Shown here one piece after another: positions 24,219 to 33,127 of a stretch of DNA of 64,000 nt. The notes below the pieces were generated by a model. It was given only the letters and a program-made list of their open reading frames with translations. It had not been told where the DNA came from and made no database searches. Origin of the DNA: JAOAPY01 sp038237475 (GTDB taxonomy: Bacteria; Acidobacteriota; Blastocatellia; Pyrinomonadales; Pyrinomonadaceae); NCBI GenBank assembly GCA_038237475.1, contig JBBRYS010000007.1:186001-250000 (forward strand). Reading direction: 5' to 3'. A program made the translations under genes and the position numbers. Position 1 is the stretch's first letter, and each line of letters begins with the position of its first letter.

Positions 24219-26426
24219 ATGAGAAAGCTCGTTCTGTCATCCAGTCTCTGTCTAATCGTGCTCATGGTTTCGCTGCTACTCCTGCCGCCAGTCTCGACGC
24301 GTGTATGGGCACAGTGTGGACAAATGGGCGCTCACACGGCGGCGGAATCAACCGATGCAGCTGGAAAGATACTCACCTATCCCGAAGCGAAGAAAGTCGA
24401 TCAGGTTGACGACTACTTTGGCACGAAGGTAAGCGATCCCTATCGGTGGCTGGAGGATGAAAATTCGGCCCAGACCAGGCAGTGGGTTGAAGACGAGAAC
24501 AAAGTGACCTTTGCTTATCTCGATACCATTCCTTACCGCGCCCAACTGAAAGCGCGTCTGGAAAAACTTCTAAATTATCCCCGCGTGGGTGCGCCCCAGC
24601 GCCGCGGTGAGTGGTTCTTCTTTACCAAAAATGACGGCCTGCAAAATCAAAGCGTTTACTACATGCAGCAAGGCCTCGCCGGCAAGCCTGAAGTCTTGAT
24701 CGATCCCAACAAGCTCTCAGCGGACGGTACGTCAGTGCTCGGCACGTTCTCGCTTTCCAAAGACGGTAAGTACCTCGGCTATGGCATATCGCAAGGGGGA
24801 TCCGACTGGAGCAACGTTTATGTGATGGAGGTGGCGACCCGCAAGACACTGCCGGACAAACTCGAATGGCTGAAAGCTTCGGGAGTTTCCTGGCTGGGTG
24901 ACGAGGGTTTCTTCTACAGCCGTTATCCCGCCCCGGAAAAAGGTAAAGAAATGACGACCCGGAATGAATTCCAGGCCGTCTACTTTCATAAGGTGGGAAC
25001 AGCGCAGACAGCGGATGAATTAGTCTACGAAGATAAGGAACATCCACAGCGATTTCATAACGTAAGCGTCACCGAGGACCAGCGCTTCGCCATTCTCAGT
25101 GTTTCTGATCGCGGCACAGGCAAGCGAGGCAACGCGATCTTCTTCCGCGATCTGACCTCGCCGGACAAGATCTTCAAGCCAATAGTGGCGGAGGTTGGCG
25201 ATGACAGCTTCAGTGTGATCGACAGCTTTGGCGGCAGGTTCCTGATCAAGACCGATCATGGCGCGCCCAATGACAAAGTGGTCCTATACGATCCGCACAC
25301 AGGCGCCTGGAGCGATGTGTTGCCGGAGAAACCCGAACCGCTTGAAATTGCCAACACGGTGGGAGGTAAATTATTCGCAACCTATCTCAAGGATGTGACG
25401 ACCCGAGCCTATGTCTACAGCCTCGACGGAAAGCTTGAGAATGAAATTGTTCTGCCCGGCCCCGGCACCTCGGGGGGCTTTGGCGGCCGCAACGACGACA
25501 AGTTTGTGTTCTATAGCTTCACTTCACTTAACGTACCGCCTTCAATTTACAAATACGACATCGCCACCAAAAAGTCATCGCTCTTCCGCTCGGTGGATAT
25601 CCCCGGCTTTAAGTCGAGTGATTTCGAAACCCAACAGGTGTTCTTTACGAGCAAAGATGGAACGCGCGTGCCGATGTTCCTGGTCCATAAGAAAGGCCTC
25701 AAGCTGGACGGTAACAATCCGACTCTGCTGTATGGCTACGGCGGTTTCAATATCACTACCAATCCGAACTTCAATGCGTTGAGAATCGCCTTGTTGGAAC
25801 AGGGTTTTGTTTATGCATCGGCGAACATCCGTGGCGGCGGCGAGTATGGCGAGAAGTGGCACGAAGCGGGCACGAAGCTGAAAAAACAAAATGTGTTCGA
25901 TGACTTTATCGCGGCAGCGGAATATTTGATCAAGAGTAAGATCACTTCGCCAAACAAGCTGGCTATTCATGGAGTGTCAAACGGCGGATTGTTGGTGGGA
26001 GCGGTAGCGAATCAGCGTCCGGAATTATTCAAAGCCGTGATTCAACAAGCAGGCGTGATGGACATGCTGCGCTTTCACAAATTCACGATTGGCTGGAACT
26101 GGGCTGCGGACTATGGCTCGGTTAACGCGAATGAAGCCGAGTTTAAGGCGTTGTACGCTTACTCTCCCATTCACAACATCAGGATGGGTACCCATTATCC
26201 TGCGACGCTTATTACGACAGCCGATCACGACGATCGCGTCGTGCCCGCGCATTCGTTTAAATATGCAGCGACTCTGCAAGCGGCGCAGGCCGGTGACAAT
26301 CCCGTGCTGATACGCATCGACACGAAGTCGGGTCACGGCGCCAGCAACACCACCAAGCAGCTGGAACAGACAACGGACCTGTACGCGTTCCTGATGAACA
26401 ACCTTGGTGTGATGTCGAAGTACTGA
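24219..26426 (+). CDS. Secreted prolyl oligopeptidase (S9A)
   Basis: A 735-residue serine peptidase that cuts short peptides after proline. It has an N-terminal signal peptide ending near TRVWAQ, so it acts outside the cytoplasm, unlike many family members. The S9 N-terminal domain starts with VSDPYRWLEDENSAQTRQWV. A seven-bladed propeller region follows, and then the alpha/beta-hydrolase domain with Ser587 (GVSNGG), Asp in DHDDRV (669-672) and His706 (SGHGA). A strong GGAGG site lies before the ATG. It is divergent from the peptide transporter gene. Confidence 0.96.
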   Translation: MRKLVLSSSLCLIVLMVSLLLLPPVSTRVWAQCGQMGAHTAAESTDAAGKILTYPEAKKVDQVDDYFGTKVSDPYRWLEDENSAQTRQWVEDENKVTFAYLDTIPYRAQLKARLEKLLNYPRVGAPQRRGEWFFFTKNDGLQNQSVYYMQQGLAGKPEVLIDPNKLSADGTSVLGTFSLSKDGKYLGYGISQGGSDWSNVYVMEVATRKTLPDKLEWLKASGVSWLGDEGFFYSRYPAPEKGKEMTTRNEFQAVYFHKVGTAQTADELVYEDKEHPQRFHNVSVTEDQRFAILSVSDRGTGKRGNAIFFRDLTSPDKIFKPIVAEVGDDSFSVIDSFGGRFLIKTDHGAPNDKVVLYDPHTGAWSDVLPEKPEPLEIANTVGGKLFATYLKDVTTRAYVYSLDGKLENEIVLPGPGTSGGFGGRNDDKFVFYSFTSLNVPPSIYKYDIATKKSSLFRSVDIPGFKSSDFETQQVFFTSKDGTRVPMFLVHKKGLKLDGNNPTLLYGYGGFNITTNPNFNALRIALLEQGFVYASANIRGGGEYGEKWHEAGTKLKKQNVFDDFIAAAEYLIKSKITSPNKLAIHGVSNGGLLVGAVANQRPELFKAVIQQAGVMDMLRFHKFTIGWNWAADYGSVNANEAEFKALYAYSPIHNIRMGTHYPATLITTADHDDRVVPAHSFKYAATLQAAQAGDNPVLIRIDTKSGHGASNTTKQLEQTTDLYAFLMNNLGVMSKY

Positions 26427-26457
26427 GGGGGTCTTCGCAGACTACTGGACCGTTCAT

Positions 26458-26488
26458 AAAACACCTCTGGCGTCAGCCTGGGTGTTTT
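26458..26488. terminator. Bidirectional terminator between convergent genes
   Basis: AAAACACC (26458-26465) pairs with GGTGTTTT (26481-26488). An inner GGC/GCC pair extends the stem. The A and T ends serve both directions, for the prolyl oligopeptidase gene and for the GH47 gene. Confidence 0.75.
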
Positions 26489-26558
26489 CAGATCCAGTCT
26501 ACGAGAGAGCGCGCGCGATGCTTCTCATGAAGATCCCTCTCCTATCGGTATTCCTTTT

Positions 26559-27959
26559 TTATCTCTTCATCGGGTGTGCTTCGGTATTGAAGATGACCTT
26601 ATTGAAGGGAAGCGTGCGCGGCGGCGCAAACAATAGATAGAAATATTTGAAGGTTTCGGCGAAGAGAAAGCTTTGCATTGAGTCGGACTTTTCTTTGGTA
26701 ACCACGCTCTTAAGGGCGGCGTAGCCGGCCTCGGTGCGGCAGTGCTTAACGAAATCCCGCCACATCTCCTCGCCTTGCTTCTGGTACTTAACGTCTCGAG
26801 TGTAGTGATACAGATAGTAAGTCGACTCAACAATCTCCGGGCGCAAGGGATATCCGGGCGCGACTACCTGCATCGAGGTGTAATCCAGTTCTTCAGGTTC
26901 AATCCCGTGCAGAGACCACATCCTGAAAGCTGAAGCCTGCAGACGTTTGGCCCGCGCGAGATCTCCAGACATCGCAAGCACGGCTGGAAAGAATGCGTCG
27001 AGAGCGCCGAAAGTTGTTGCCGTTCGCTTGCCCGTGTTCATATCCGCGTGCCCATACCACAACTCAAACTGCTTCGACGACAGGTGCCTGGCATAACTCG
27101 GCGCGCGCTCAACGGTCTGGGCCAGATATTTGTTAATGGCGCCGATACTCTCGAGCCACATGCGTCGGCAATCCTGGTCCCCGAATAGCAGCCAACACTT
27201 AAAAAGATATTCGTAGTAACTGTCGATGGCGCCGCTGATGTGGCTGTCACTGTCGGTCCACTTGCCGGTTTCGACGTTGATCCACGTACCGACCAGCCCA
27301 ACAGGTGAACGGCGTTTATAGATTTCAACTAACGCTCGTTTGGCTTTGTCATAAAAGACCTGCTTGTGAGTGAACCGTGCCAGCGTGCCAAACTCAATCA
27401 ACAAAGTACCTGCTTCAGCAGGATTAGTGACGTCGCCGCTCACCTTTCCCGTCTGCAGATTGACGTAGCGATAAGGCAATCCTGTAGGTGAGCCGAATAC
27501 TGGCAGGAGGCGCGTGCCCAGGTCTTCAGCCAGGTTTAGCAGACGTTGATCTCCAGTCAGTTGATAGGCTGACAGCAGTCCGCCGAGCAGACGAATCGTG
27601 ACTTCAAAATTCTGAACTGGAAAGTCTTTATTGAAAGACAGGTTTTTGACGATGTACTCACGCGTCCTATCAGCCTCTTCGTTCAATCCCATGATGATCA
27701 TGGTGTCGAGTGCGTCGACCGGAGTCATCAACAGCGACTGAGCGTACCAATCATGATAGGTCTTGCTGAGCGGTTTTAGATCGTCATGACCCCAGGCGTA
27801 TTGCCGGTAGCCGCTCCAGGCGTGCAGAAACTCAGTCTTTACCTCTGCGGCAAGAAAATGTGTTTGCAGTTCAGTTGGTTTCCTCTGCGCGACTGTGGGC
27901 GCCGCGAAAAGGGAAGTGATAAATGAACAGATGACTAGTGCAAGAATGCTGCGTCGCAT
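26559..27959 (-). CDS. Secreted GH47 family alpha-1,2-mannosidase
   Basis: A 466-residue inverting glycosidase. GH47 trims alpha-1,2-mannose from N-glycans in eukaryotes; bacterial members are rare. A signal peptide ends near APTVAQ. Family motifs in order: HAWSGYRQYAWGHDDLKPLS, PVDALDTMIIMGL, FEVTIRLLGGLLSAY, DSYYEYLFK, PEIVESTYYLYHYT, SMQSFLFAETFKYFY and the end FNTEAHP, where the Thr binds the calcium ion. All blocks are present in the right order, so the enzyme looks intact. It may attack yeast or plant glycans outside the cell. Confidence 0.93.
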   Translation of the reverse strand: MRRSILALVICSFITSLFAAPTVAQRKPTELQTHFLAAEVKTEFLHAWSGYRQYAWGHDDLKPLSKTYHDWYAQSLLMTPVDALDTMIIMGLNEEADRTREYIVKNLSFNKDFPVQNFEVTIRLLGGLLSAYQLTGDQRLLNLAEDLGTRLLPVFGSPTGLPYRYVNLQTGKVSGDVTNPAEAGTLLIEFGTLARFTHKQVFYDKAKRALVEIYKRRSPVGLVGTWINVETGKWTDSDSHISGAIDSYYEYLFKCWLLFGDQDCRRMWLESIGAINKYLAQTVERAPSYARHLSSKQFELWYGHADMNTGKRTATTFGALDAFFPAVLAMSGDLARAKRLQASAFRMWSLHGIEPEELDYTSMQVVAPGYPLRPEIVESTYYLYHYTRDVKYQKQGEEMWRDFVKHCRTEAGYAALKSVVTKEKSDSMQSFLFAETFKYFYLLFAPPRTLPFNKVIFNTEAHPMKR

Positions 27960-28031
27960 GGCTTTGGTTTTACTCCGGACAAGTAGCAGGTGATTTCAGC
28001 TGACCGGCGAAGTATAAGGCAATCCAATTCG

Positions 28032-28073
28032 CAGGAGCGGAATTCAGCCACGCCGAAAATCATTCCGCTCCTG
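28032..28073. other. Perfect 12-bp hairpin between cytochrome and GH47 genes
   Basis: CAGGAGCGGAAT (28032-28043) and ATTCCGCTCCTG (28062-28073) pair without mismatch around an 18-base loop. No T-run follows. It lies after the cytochrome stop and before the GH47 start, so it could act as an mRNA end or a processing site. Confidence 0.55.
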
Positions 28074-28144
28074 ACTCATAGAGCGCCCGCACCAGTGGCG
28101 CGCAATTTCATCCGAATAAATGTCTCGTTGACGCGCCTTTCCGG

Positions 28145-30289
28145 TTAAGGCCTGGCAGTCGGAGTTGGTGTCGGTGTCGGTGGACCCGCAGGCCGGTTGT
28201 GCGAGTCGACAAATGCTTCGATATCCCAGGCCTCCTGATCCGTCAACAACCCGCCCGCCATCAAAGGCATGTTCCAACGGACAAAAGCTGCCAAGAAGGT
28301 CGGGTCTGAGAACATACCCGCAGCTTTATTAAACGAGTGCGGCCCCCACAGCGCAGGCCGAAAATACAGATTGTTTTCGTAGCGCCCCTGCCCCTCACTG
28401 CCATGACAGACCGCGCACTTTTGCACGAAAGTCTTTTGGCCATTGCCAACATTGCCAGTGCCCTTTGAGATGGGTGGATAACCGTGGGCCACCGTATTAC
28501 ACAACGGGACGATGGTTGATTGCTCGTCTAGCCATTGCATGTAGGTGGTGATGGCGTTCATGTCCTTGTTCGAATCACAACTGCCAGGAGAGCTCTTGCT
28601 CGCCGGGGTGCACAGCTCGTAGCCGTTCAGGCTATTTGTGAAGCAATGGTTGATGCGCGCTTGTAAGTCCGTCTTGGTTGGATATTCCGTTTTCAGGTCG
28701 ACCCACCAGGCAGCATCGCTGTTGCCTCCGGCGTTTAAATGGCAGCTCGAACAATGCAGCTTTGCATTGGGTACGAACTTCTGCAGGAGTTCATAGGTGT
28801 GCGTCACCAGTTCATAACCGCGCATGATCGTCGTCCAGTTTGCGTTATCAAAAAGACTGAGCGGCTTGGCTGGTGACGGAATAACTTTACATCCCGGAAG
28901 CAAAGGCTGCGCGTTGTTCAGCGTGAAGCTGAAGTCTGAAGATACAAAGCGGTTGGGGTTTACCGTGCGCGCCGTCGCATGACAGCCCATGCAGGTGGAG
29001 GTGGGCTGCACGAATGATTCCATCGTTGTGTTACCCAGCACCTCGGGCAGGACTGAGAACATTGTCTCAGGTTTTAGATTCGTGGGTGGCAAAGGAAACT
29101 GCGTGTTCACTAATTCGTATTTGGCAAAAACAGACCCCCACGCCTGCAGCGTCTTCTGCACTTCCTGGTTCATGACGCGCACATTATCAACGGCGTCCCT
29201 GATATTCATGCAGTCAGGATCACTGGCAGGTATCGGCACGGACCGCTTCATTTGATTTGGTGTGCCGCGCAGTGTTTGCTGATTAACCGGGCAGGTGGGG
29301 CAACTCGGATTATAGAGAGAGTATGGCGCTGTTGTTCCCGGATCAGGCACATTGTTTACCTGCTCGAAGGTGGACCAGATCCATTGCGGCGAGCTCGGCG
29401 TCTTCTGCGTAATGTGAAAGCCCACCAAGCCCATGCGCTTTGTATGACAGTTAGTCAGGCTGCCGTCCTTCTTCTTATCGCACACACACGCGGTCACAGT
29501 ATGAAACGAGGCTTCTTCTGCTGGTGAGACCTCTCTCCACGCAGCTTTAATCAGCATCCCGCCGTCGGGGAAGGTAACTGAGCGCGCGACATTTTGAATG
29601 TGTGCGTCGTAAAGTTGATTCTGAACTATGTAGTCAAACATTACTTTGTTGAGGCGAATCTCATAACGAACCAGGCGCCCTTTCTGATCGGTCAGGGTTG
29701 GTGGCAGCGCGGCGGTCGCCGCAGCGGCTTGTAAGGTCGAGTCGATTACGTCGTCGATTTTTTGCGTGCGAAAGAAAAGCCTGGTGGCTCCTGCAGTCGA
29801 ACAGGCTGAAGGCTCCTGTTCGGGAGAGTTCCACGCCGCGGGCGGCTCGCCGTTCGCGCGATAAACTTCGTATTCCTCTTTCCATGTTTCCCAAACTCGA
29901 GGACCTGGAAAACTAATTGGCCGGCTCTGATCAGGTACGCCGCGCTGTCCGGCAAGCGCCGGCCAGTTCAGGGCAAGGAATTCCTGCCACGAGAATATGT
30001 CGGCAGACCGCTGCATCGTGTTGTAATTCGGAGGCACCGGAGGAGTTGGCGTCGGCATGATGTCAGGCGGCAGATAACAACTCAGTTGCAGTTCCTGGAC
30101 CTTGCCGCAGGTCTTCCCGGTCAGGGGAATTGGCGTCGAAGGTTTGCCGCACTGTGTTGACGGCGCCGGGGTTGGCTGAGCGAGTGTTGCCGGTGTATTT
30201 GGTGCTAAGGTCCGCGCTGAAGTGTAGAGAGTTCCCAGTGCAGCCATTGCAGCAAGCAGCAAAAGACAGAGCTTGAGTCTCCTATTCAT
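28145..30289 (-). CDS. Exported three-haem cytochrome c with TsdA-like segment
   Basis: A periplasmic electron carrier or oxidoreductase of 714 residues. A signal peptide is followed by a Pro/Thr-rich stretch. Haem c sites are CMGCH (433-437), CSSCH (513-517) and CAVCH (625-629). The second haem is followed by GGNSDAAWWVDLKTEYP and RINHCFTNSLNG, a pattern like the thiosulfate dehydrogenase TsdA family. The third is in a class I cytochrome c domain with a distal Met near NMPLMAGG. The large N-terminal part (about 95-420, with WIWSTFEQVNN) matches no family I can name. The C-terminus is PTPTPTPTARP. The electron donor is unknown. Confidence 0.88.
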   Translation of the reverse strand: MNRRLKLCLLLLAAMAALGTLYTSARTLAPNTPATLAQPTPAPSTQCGKPSTPIPLTGKTCGKVQELQLSCYLPPDIMPTPTPPVPPNYNTMQRSADIFSWQEFLALNWPALAGQRGVPDQSRPISFPGPRVWETWKEEYEVYRANGEPPAAWNSPEQEPSACSTAGATRLFFRTQKIDDVIDSTLQAAAATAALPPTLTDQKGRLVRYEIRLNKVMFDYIVQNQLYDAHIQNVARSVTFPDGGMLIKAAWREVSPAEEASFHTVTACVCDKKKDGSLTNCHTKRMGLVGFHITQKTPSSPQWIWSTFEQVNNVPDPGTTAPYSLYNPSCPTCPVNQQTLRGTPNQMKRSVPIPASDPDCMNIRDAVDNVRVMNQEVQKTLQAWGSVFAKYELVNTQFPLPPTNLKPETMFSVLPEVLGNTTMESFVQPTSTCMGCHATARTVNPNRFVSSDFSFTLNNAQPLLPGCKVIPSPAKPLSLFDNANWTTIMRGYELVTHTYELLQKFVPNAKLHCSSCHLNAGGNSDAAWWVDLKTEYPTKTDLQARINHCFTNSLNGYELCTPASKSSPGSCDSNKDMNAITTYMQWLDEQSTIVPLCNTVAHGYPPISKGTGNVGNGQKTFVQKCAVCHGSEGQGRYENNLYFRPALWGPHSFNKAAGMFSDPTFLAAFVRWNMPLMAGGLLTDQEAWDIEAFVDSHNRPAGPPTPTPTPTARP

Positions 30290-30493
30290 CAGGCATGCTC
30301 CTATCAGGAAAGTGAGTTGCGTTCCATGGTTCCTTGGGAATGACTTCGAGTTCGTAAGGCTTACCCCGGGAAACGGGCGAACCTGAAGCCGTTGATCAGT
30401 TGGTGATGGATTGCGTTAAAACCGAAGCAGAGTACACCGTGAGAGAGGTGTAACGTCAACAAAAAAATGAAGTGGCAGTGCGGAAAGAAGATT

Positions 30494-31894
30494 CTACTTG
30501 CGTTTCCAGCGAACGCCGTCCTTGGTATCTTCCAGAATGATGCCGAGCTCCGCCAACTGGCCGCGTATCTCGTCGCCGCGGCCGAACTCGCGCCGGCGCC
30601 GGGCTTCCTGTCTTTCGTCGATTAATGCCTGCACTTCGCTATCTACCATCAGGCGTGACTCATCGCCGAAAATGTTCAGAACCGAATCAAAGCGCTTAAT
30701 CAAATCGAGCAATTCGCGTTGATTGTCAGCGCGCAGGCGACGGCGTGCGAGCGCCGTATTCACTTCGCGCGTGAGATTGTGCACTGCTGCCAGCGCCACG
30801 GAAGTGTTGAGATCGTCGTCCATGCCCGCTTCGAATTCGGCGAGCGCGCGCACGGTTGCTTCGTGCAGCTCATCGTTCATACCGGCTTCCGGTTTTGCCT
30901 CGCTTAAGCGCGCCTGAAAATCGCGCAGGCTCTCGACGGTTTTTTCTGCCCCCCGCACAGCGTCAAACGTAAAGTTCAGCTGCTTGCGATAAGGCACCGA
31001 CAATAAAAAGTATCGAATGCCGATGGGCGAGAAACCCTTGGCTGTCAGGTCGCGAAAGGTGTAGTAGTTGCCTTTCGACTTGGACATCGTTTCGCCCTCA
31101 ACCTTGAGGTGCTCGATGTGTAGCCAGTAATGTACGAACTGTTTTCCGGTGGCGCCTTCGCTTTGTGCGATCTCATTTTCGTGGTGCGGGAAAATGAGGT
31201 CGACTCCACCCATATGAATGTCGAAAGTCTCGCCCAGATACTTCATCGACATGGCCGAGCATTCGATATGCCAGCCGGGACGGCCGCGGCCAATCGTCGC
31301 GTCCCAGGCGGGCTCGGTTTCTGATGCAGGTTCCTTCCAGAGAGCAAAGTCGCGCGCGTCTTCTTTTTCGTATTTGTCGGTGTTGATGCGCTCGCTGCCT
31401 CCCACGATGTTGCCGGCGAAATTGATCCGCGAGAGTTTGCCGTAGTTCGCGAAAGAACTAATGCGATAGTAGATCGATCCTTCGGACTTATACGCGTGCT
31501 CGTTCGCCAGCAGTTGTTCAATTAACGTGACCATCTCGGGGATGTGACGCGTCGCGCGTGGCACGACGTCAGGGCGTTTGAGCCCGAGGGCATCGGCGTC
31601 TTCCCAAAGCGCAGCGATATATTTCTCGGTGTAATCATCGATGCTCAAACCTGCGGCCTGCGACTTGGCGATGATGCGATCTTCCACGTCCGTGATGTTC
31701 ATCACGTGCGTGACCTTGTAACCTTTGAATTCCAGGTAGCGGTGCAGGATATCGGCGGCAATCGCAGAGCGAAAGTTACCAATGTGGCCAAAGTCCCAAA
31801 CCGTCGGGCCGCAGTAATAGAAATTCGCTTCGCCCTCGCGCATGGGGCGAAACTCTTCCAATTGTCCGGTCAGTGTGTTGTGGAAACGCAGCAT
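30494..31894 (-). CDS. cysS: Cysteinyl-tRNA synthetase
   Basis: A class I aminoacyl-tRNA synthetase of 466 residues that charges tRNA-Cys. The start is put at ATG 31894 (MLRFHNTLTG), where the family begins. Motifs: YYCGPTVWDFGHIGN (zinc Cys and HIGH-type signature), MNITDVEDRI, WHIECSAM and HHENEIAQSE (zinc ligands), and TMSKSKGNY (KMSKS). The C-terminal anticodon-binding helices are present. It follows thiL after 83 bases and is probably the last gene of the aminotransferase-thiL-cysS cluster. Confidence 0.97.
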   Translation of the reverse strand: MLRFHNTLTGQLEEFRPMREGEANFYYCGPTVWDFGHIGNFRSAIAADILHRYLEFKGYKVTHVMNITDVEDRIIAKSQAAGLSIDDYTEKYIAALWEDADALGLKRPDVVPRATRHIPEMVTLIEQLLANEHAYKSEGSIYYRISSFANYGKLSRINFAGNIVGGSERINTDKYEKEDARDFALWKEPASETEPAWDATIGRGRPGWHIECSAMSMKYLGETFDIHMGGVDLIFPHHENEIAQSEGATGKQFVHYWLHIEHLKVEGETMSKSKGNYYTFRDLTAKGFSPIGIRYFLLSVPYRKQLNFTFDAVRGAEKTVESLRDFQARLSEAKPEAGMNDELHEATVRALAEFEAGMDDDLNTSVALAAVHNLTREVNTALARRRLRADNQRELLDLIKRFDSVLNIFGDESRLMVDSEVQALIDERQEARRRREFGRGDEIRGQLAELGIILEDTKDGVRWKRK

Positions 31895-31977
31895 CAGGCT
31901 CTCATTAAAGTGAAAGCGCCTCGACAATCAAGGCGCGCAGCGAAAGTCTAGGTAAGGATCAACTGCGAGTCAACCGC

Positions 31978-33111
31978 TTAGGATTTGAAGTGCTCAAATC
32001 CTTTCGGTCGCAGGTTCCAAATGTGATCTTTTTCAGCCACGCAGACCTTACCGGGCTCGCCGGTAATCCGGCCTATCAGAGTGATCGAGACGCCGTCCAC
32101 CGTCTTTGGCAAGCCGGCAACTTTTTCCGACGGCACTGTAAACAGCAGTTCGAAGTCTTCGCCGCCATTTAGCGCCAGCAACAGCGGATCCAACGCACGC
32201 CGTCCGCAGATCTCGGTCACGGTCGGATCGATGGGAATGTCCGCAGCGTAGATCAATGCCCCCACGCCACTCTCCTGACAAAGATGATGCAGGTCAGACG
32301 ACAGCCCATCGCTGATGTCAATGAGGGCCGATGCGAGTTGTTCTTCACCCAACACCAGGCCCCAGCCGACCCGTGGTTCCGGGCGTAAGTGCCGGAGCAG
32401 CAGTTGGCGTACTGAGTGAGAATCCGGCTCGCCATTATGAACAGGTAGTTCTGCGGTTTGCACTCGCGCGCCCCGCTGCAGCAGTCGTAACCCCGCGGCT
32501 GAGCCTCCCAGTGAACCTGTGACGAAGAGATGATCGCCCGCTCGCGCGCCACGGCGCAGAATCGCTCCCCCACTCGCGCACTGGCCCATGGCCATTGAAT
32601 CGATAACTATCTTTTCTGGTGTGCGTGAGAGATCTCCGCCGGCGAGTACCACGCCATAGCGATCAGCGAGCGCGAAAAAACCTTCATAGAACTCATCAAG
32701 TAAATCCGAGTTCCAAATGTCCGAGGGGATTCCGAGCGAGAGCAGGGAGAAAGAGGGCCGGCCCCCCATGGCGGCAATATCGGACAGCGAGACGGCCAGC
32801 GCTTTATGTCCCAGCAGTCGCGCCGTTGTCGTGGCGCGATCGAAGTCAATGTCTTCGACCAGTAAATCCGCGCTAACCAGCGTTTCCCGTCCGCTGGTTT
32901 CACGAATTACCGCAGCGTCATCCCCGATACCGTTTACGAGGGATGAAGACGCTCCGGCGGAAGTTGATCGACGCCGGCTTGAAGCTCGATCACGTAACGA
33001 TCTGATGAATTGGAATTCGCCGCGCCGCGTACTGGCGCTGTGAGAGGTTGCGGGACTGTGCGACGACGAAGTACGACGCTCAGCGCCGGCTGACTTTGCT
33101 TCATCGTTCAT
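31978..33111 (-). CDS. thiL: Thiamine-monophosphate kinase
   Basis: It phosphorylates thiamine monophosphate to thiamine diphosphate, the active cofactor. The protein has 377 residues: a Ser/Arg-rich N-terminal extension of about 30 residues precedes the core. Motifs: FIRSLRD, GIGDDAAVI (metal/ATP loop), LVSADLLVEDIDF, GHKALAVSLSDIAAMGG and DISDGLSSDL. GAGGATGAAG lies just before ATG 33111, and the upstream aminotransferase ends 16 bases before it, so the two are probably translated from one mRNA. Confidence 0.95.
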   Translation of the reverse strand: MNDEAKSAGAERRTSSSHSPATSHSASTRRGEFQFIRSLRDRASSRRRSTSAGASSSLVNGIGDDAAVIRETSGRETLVSADLLVEDIDFDRATTTARLLGHKALAVSLSDIAAMGGRPSFSLLSLGIPSDIWNSDLLDEFYEGFFALADRYGVVLAGGDLSRTPEKIVIDSMAMGQCASGGAILRRGARAGDHLFVTGSLGGSAAGLRLLQRGARVQTAELPVHNGEPDSHSVRQLLLRHLRPEPRVGWGLVLGEEQLASALIDISDGLSSDLHHLCQESGVGALIYAADIPIDPTVTEICGRRALDPLLLALNGGEDFELLFTVPSEKVAGLPKTVDGVSITLIGRITGEPGKVCVAEKDHIWNLRPKGFEHFKS

Positions 33112-33127
33112 GCTTCATCCTCATCCT

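Noticed and set aside
24146..24409. Small open frame overlapping the start of the prolyl oligopeptidase gene
   Set aside because: It runs in another frame through the signal-peptide coding region of a secure gene.
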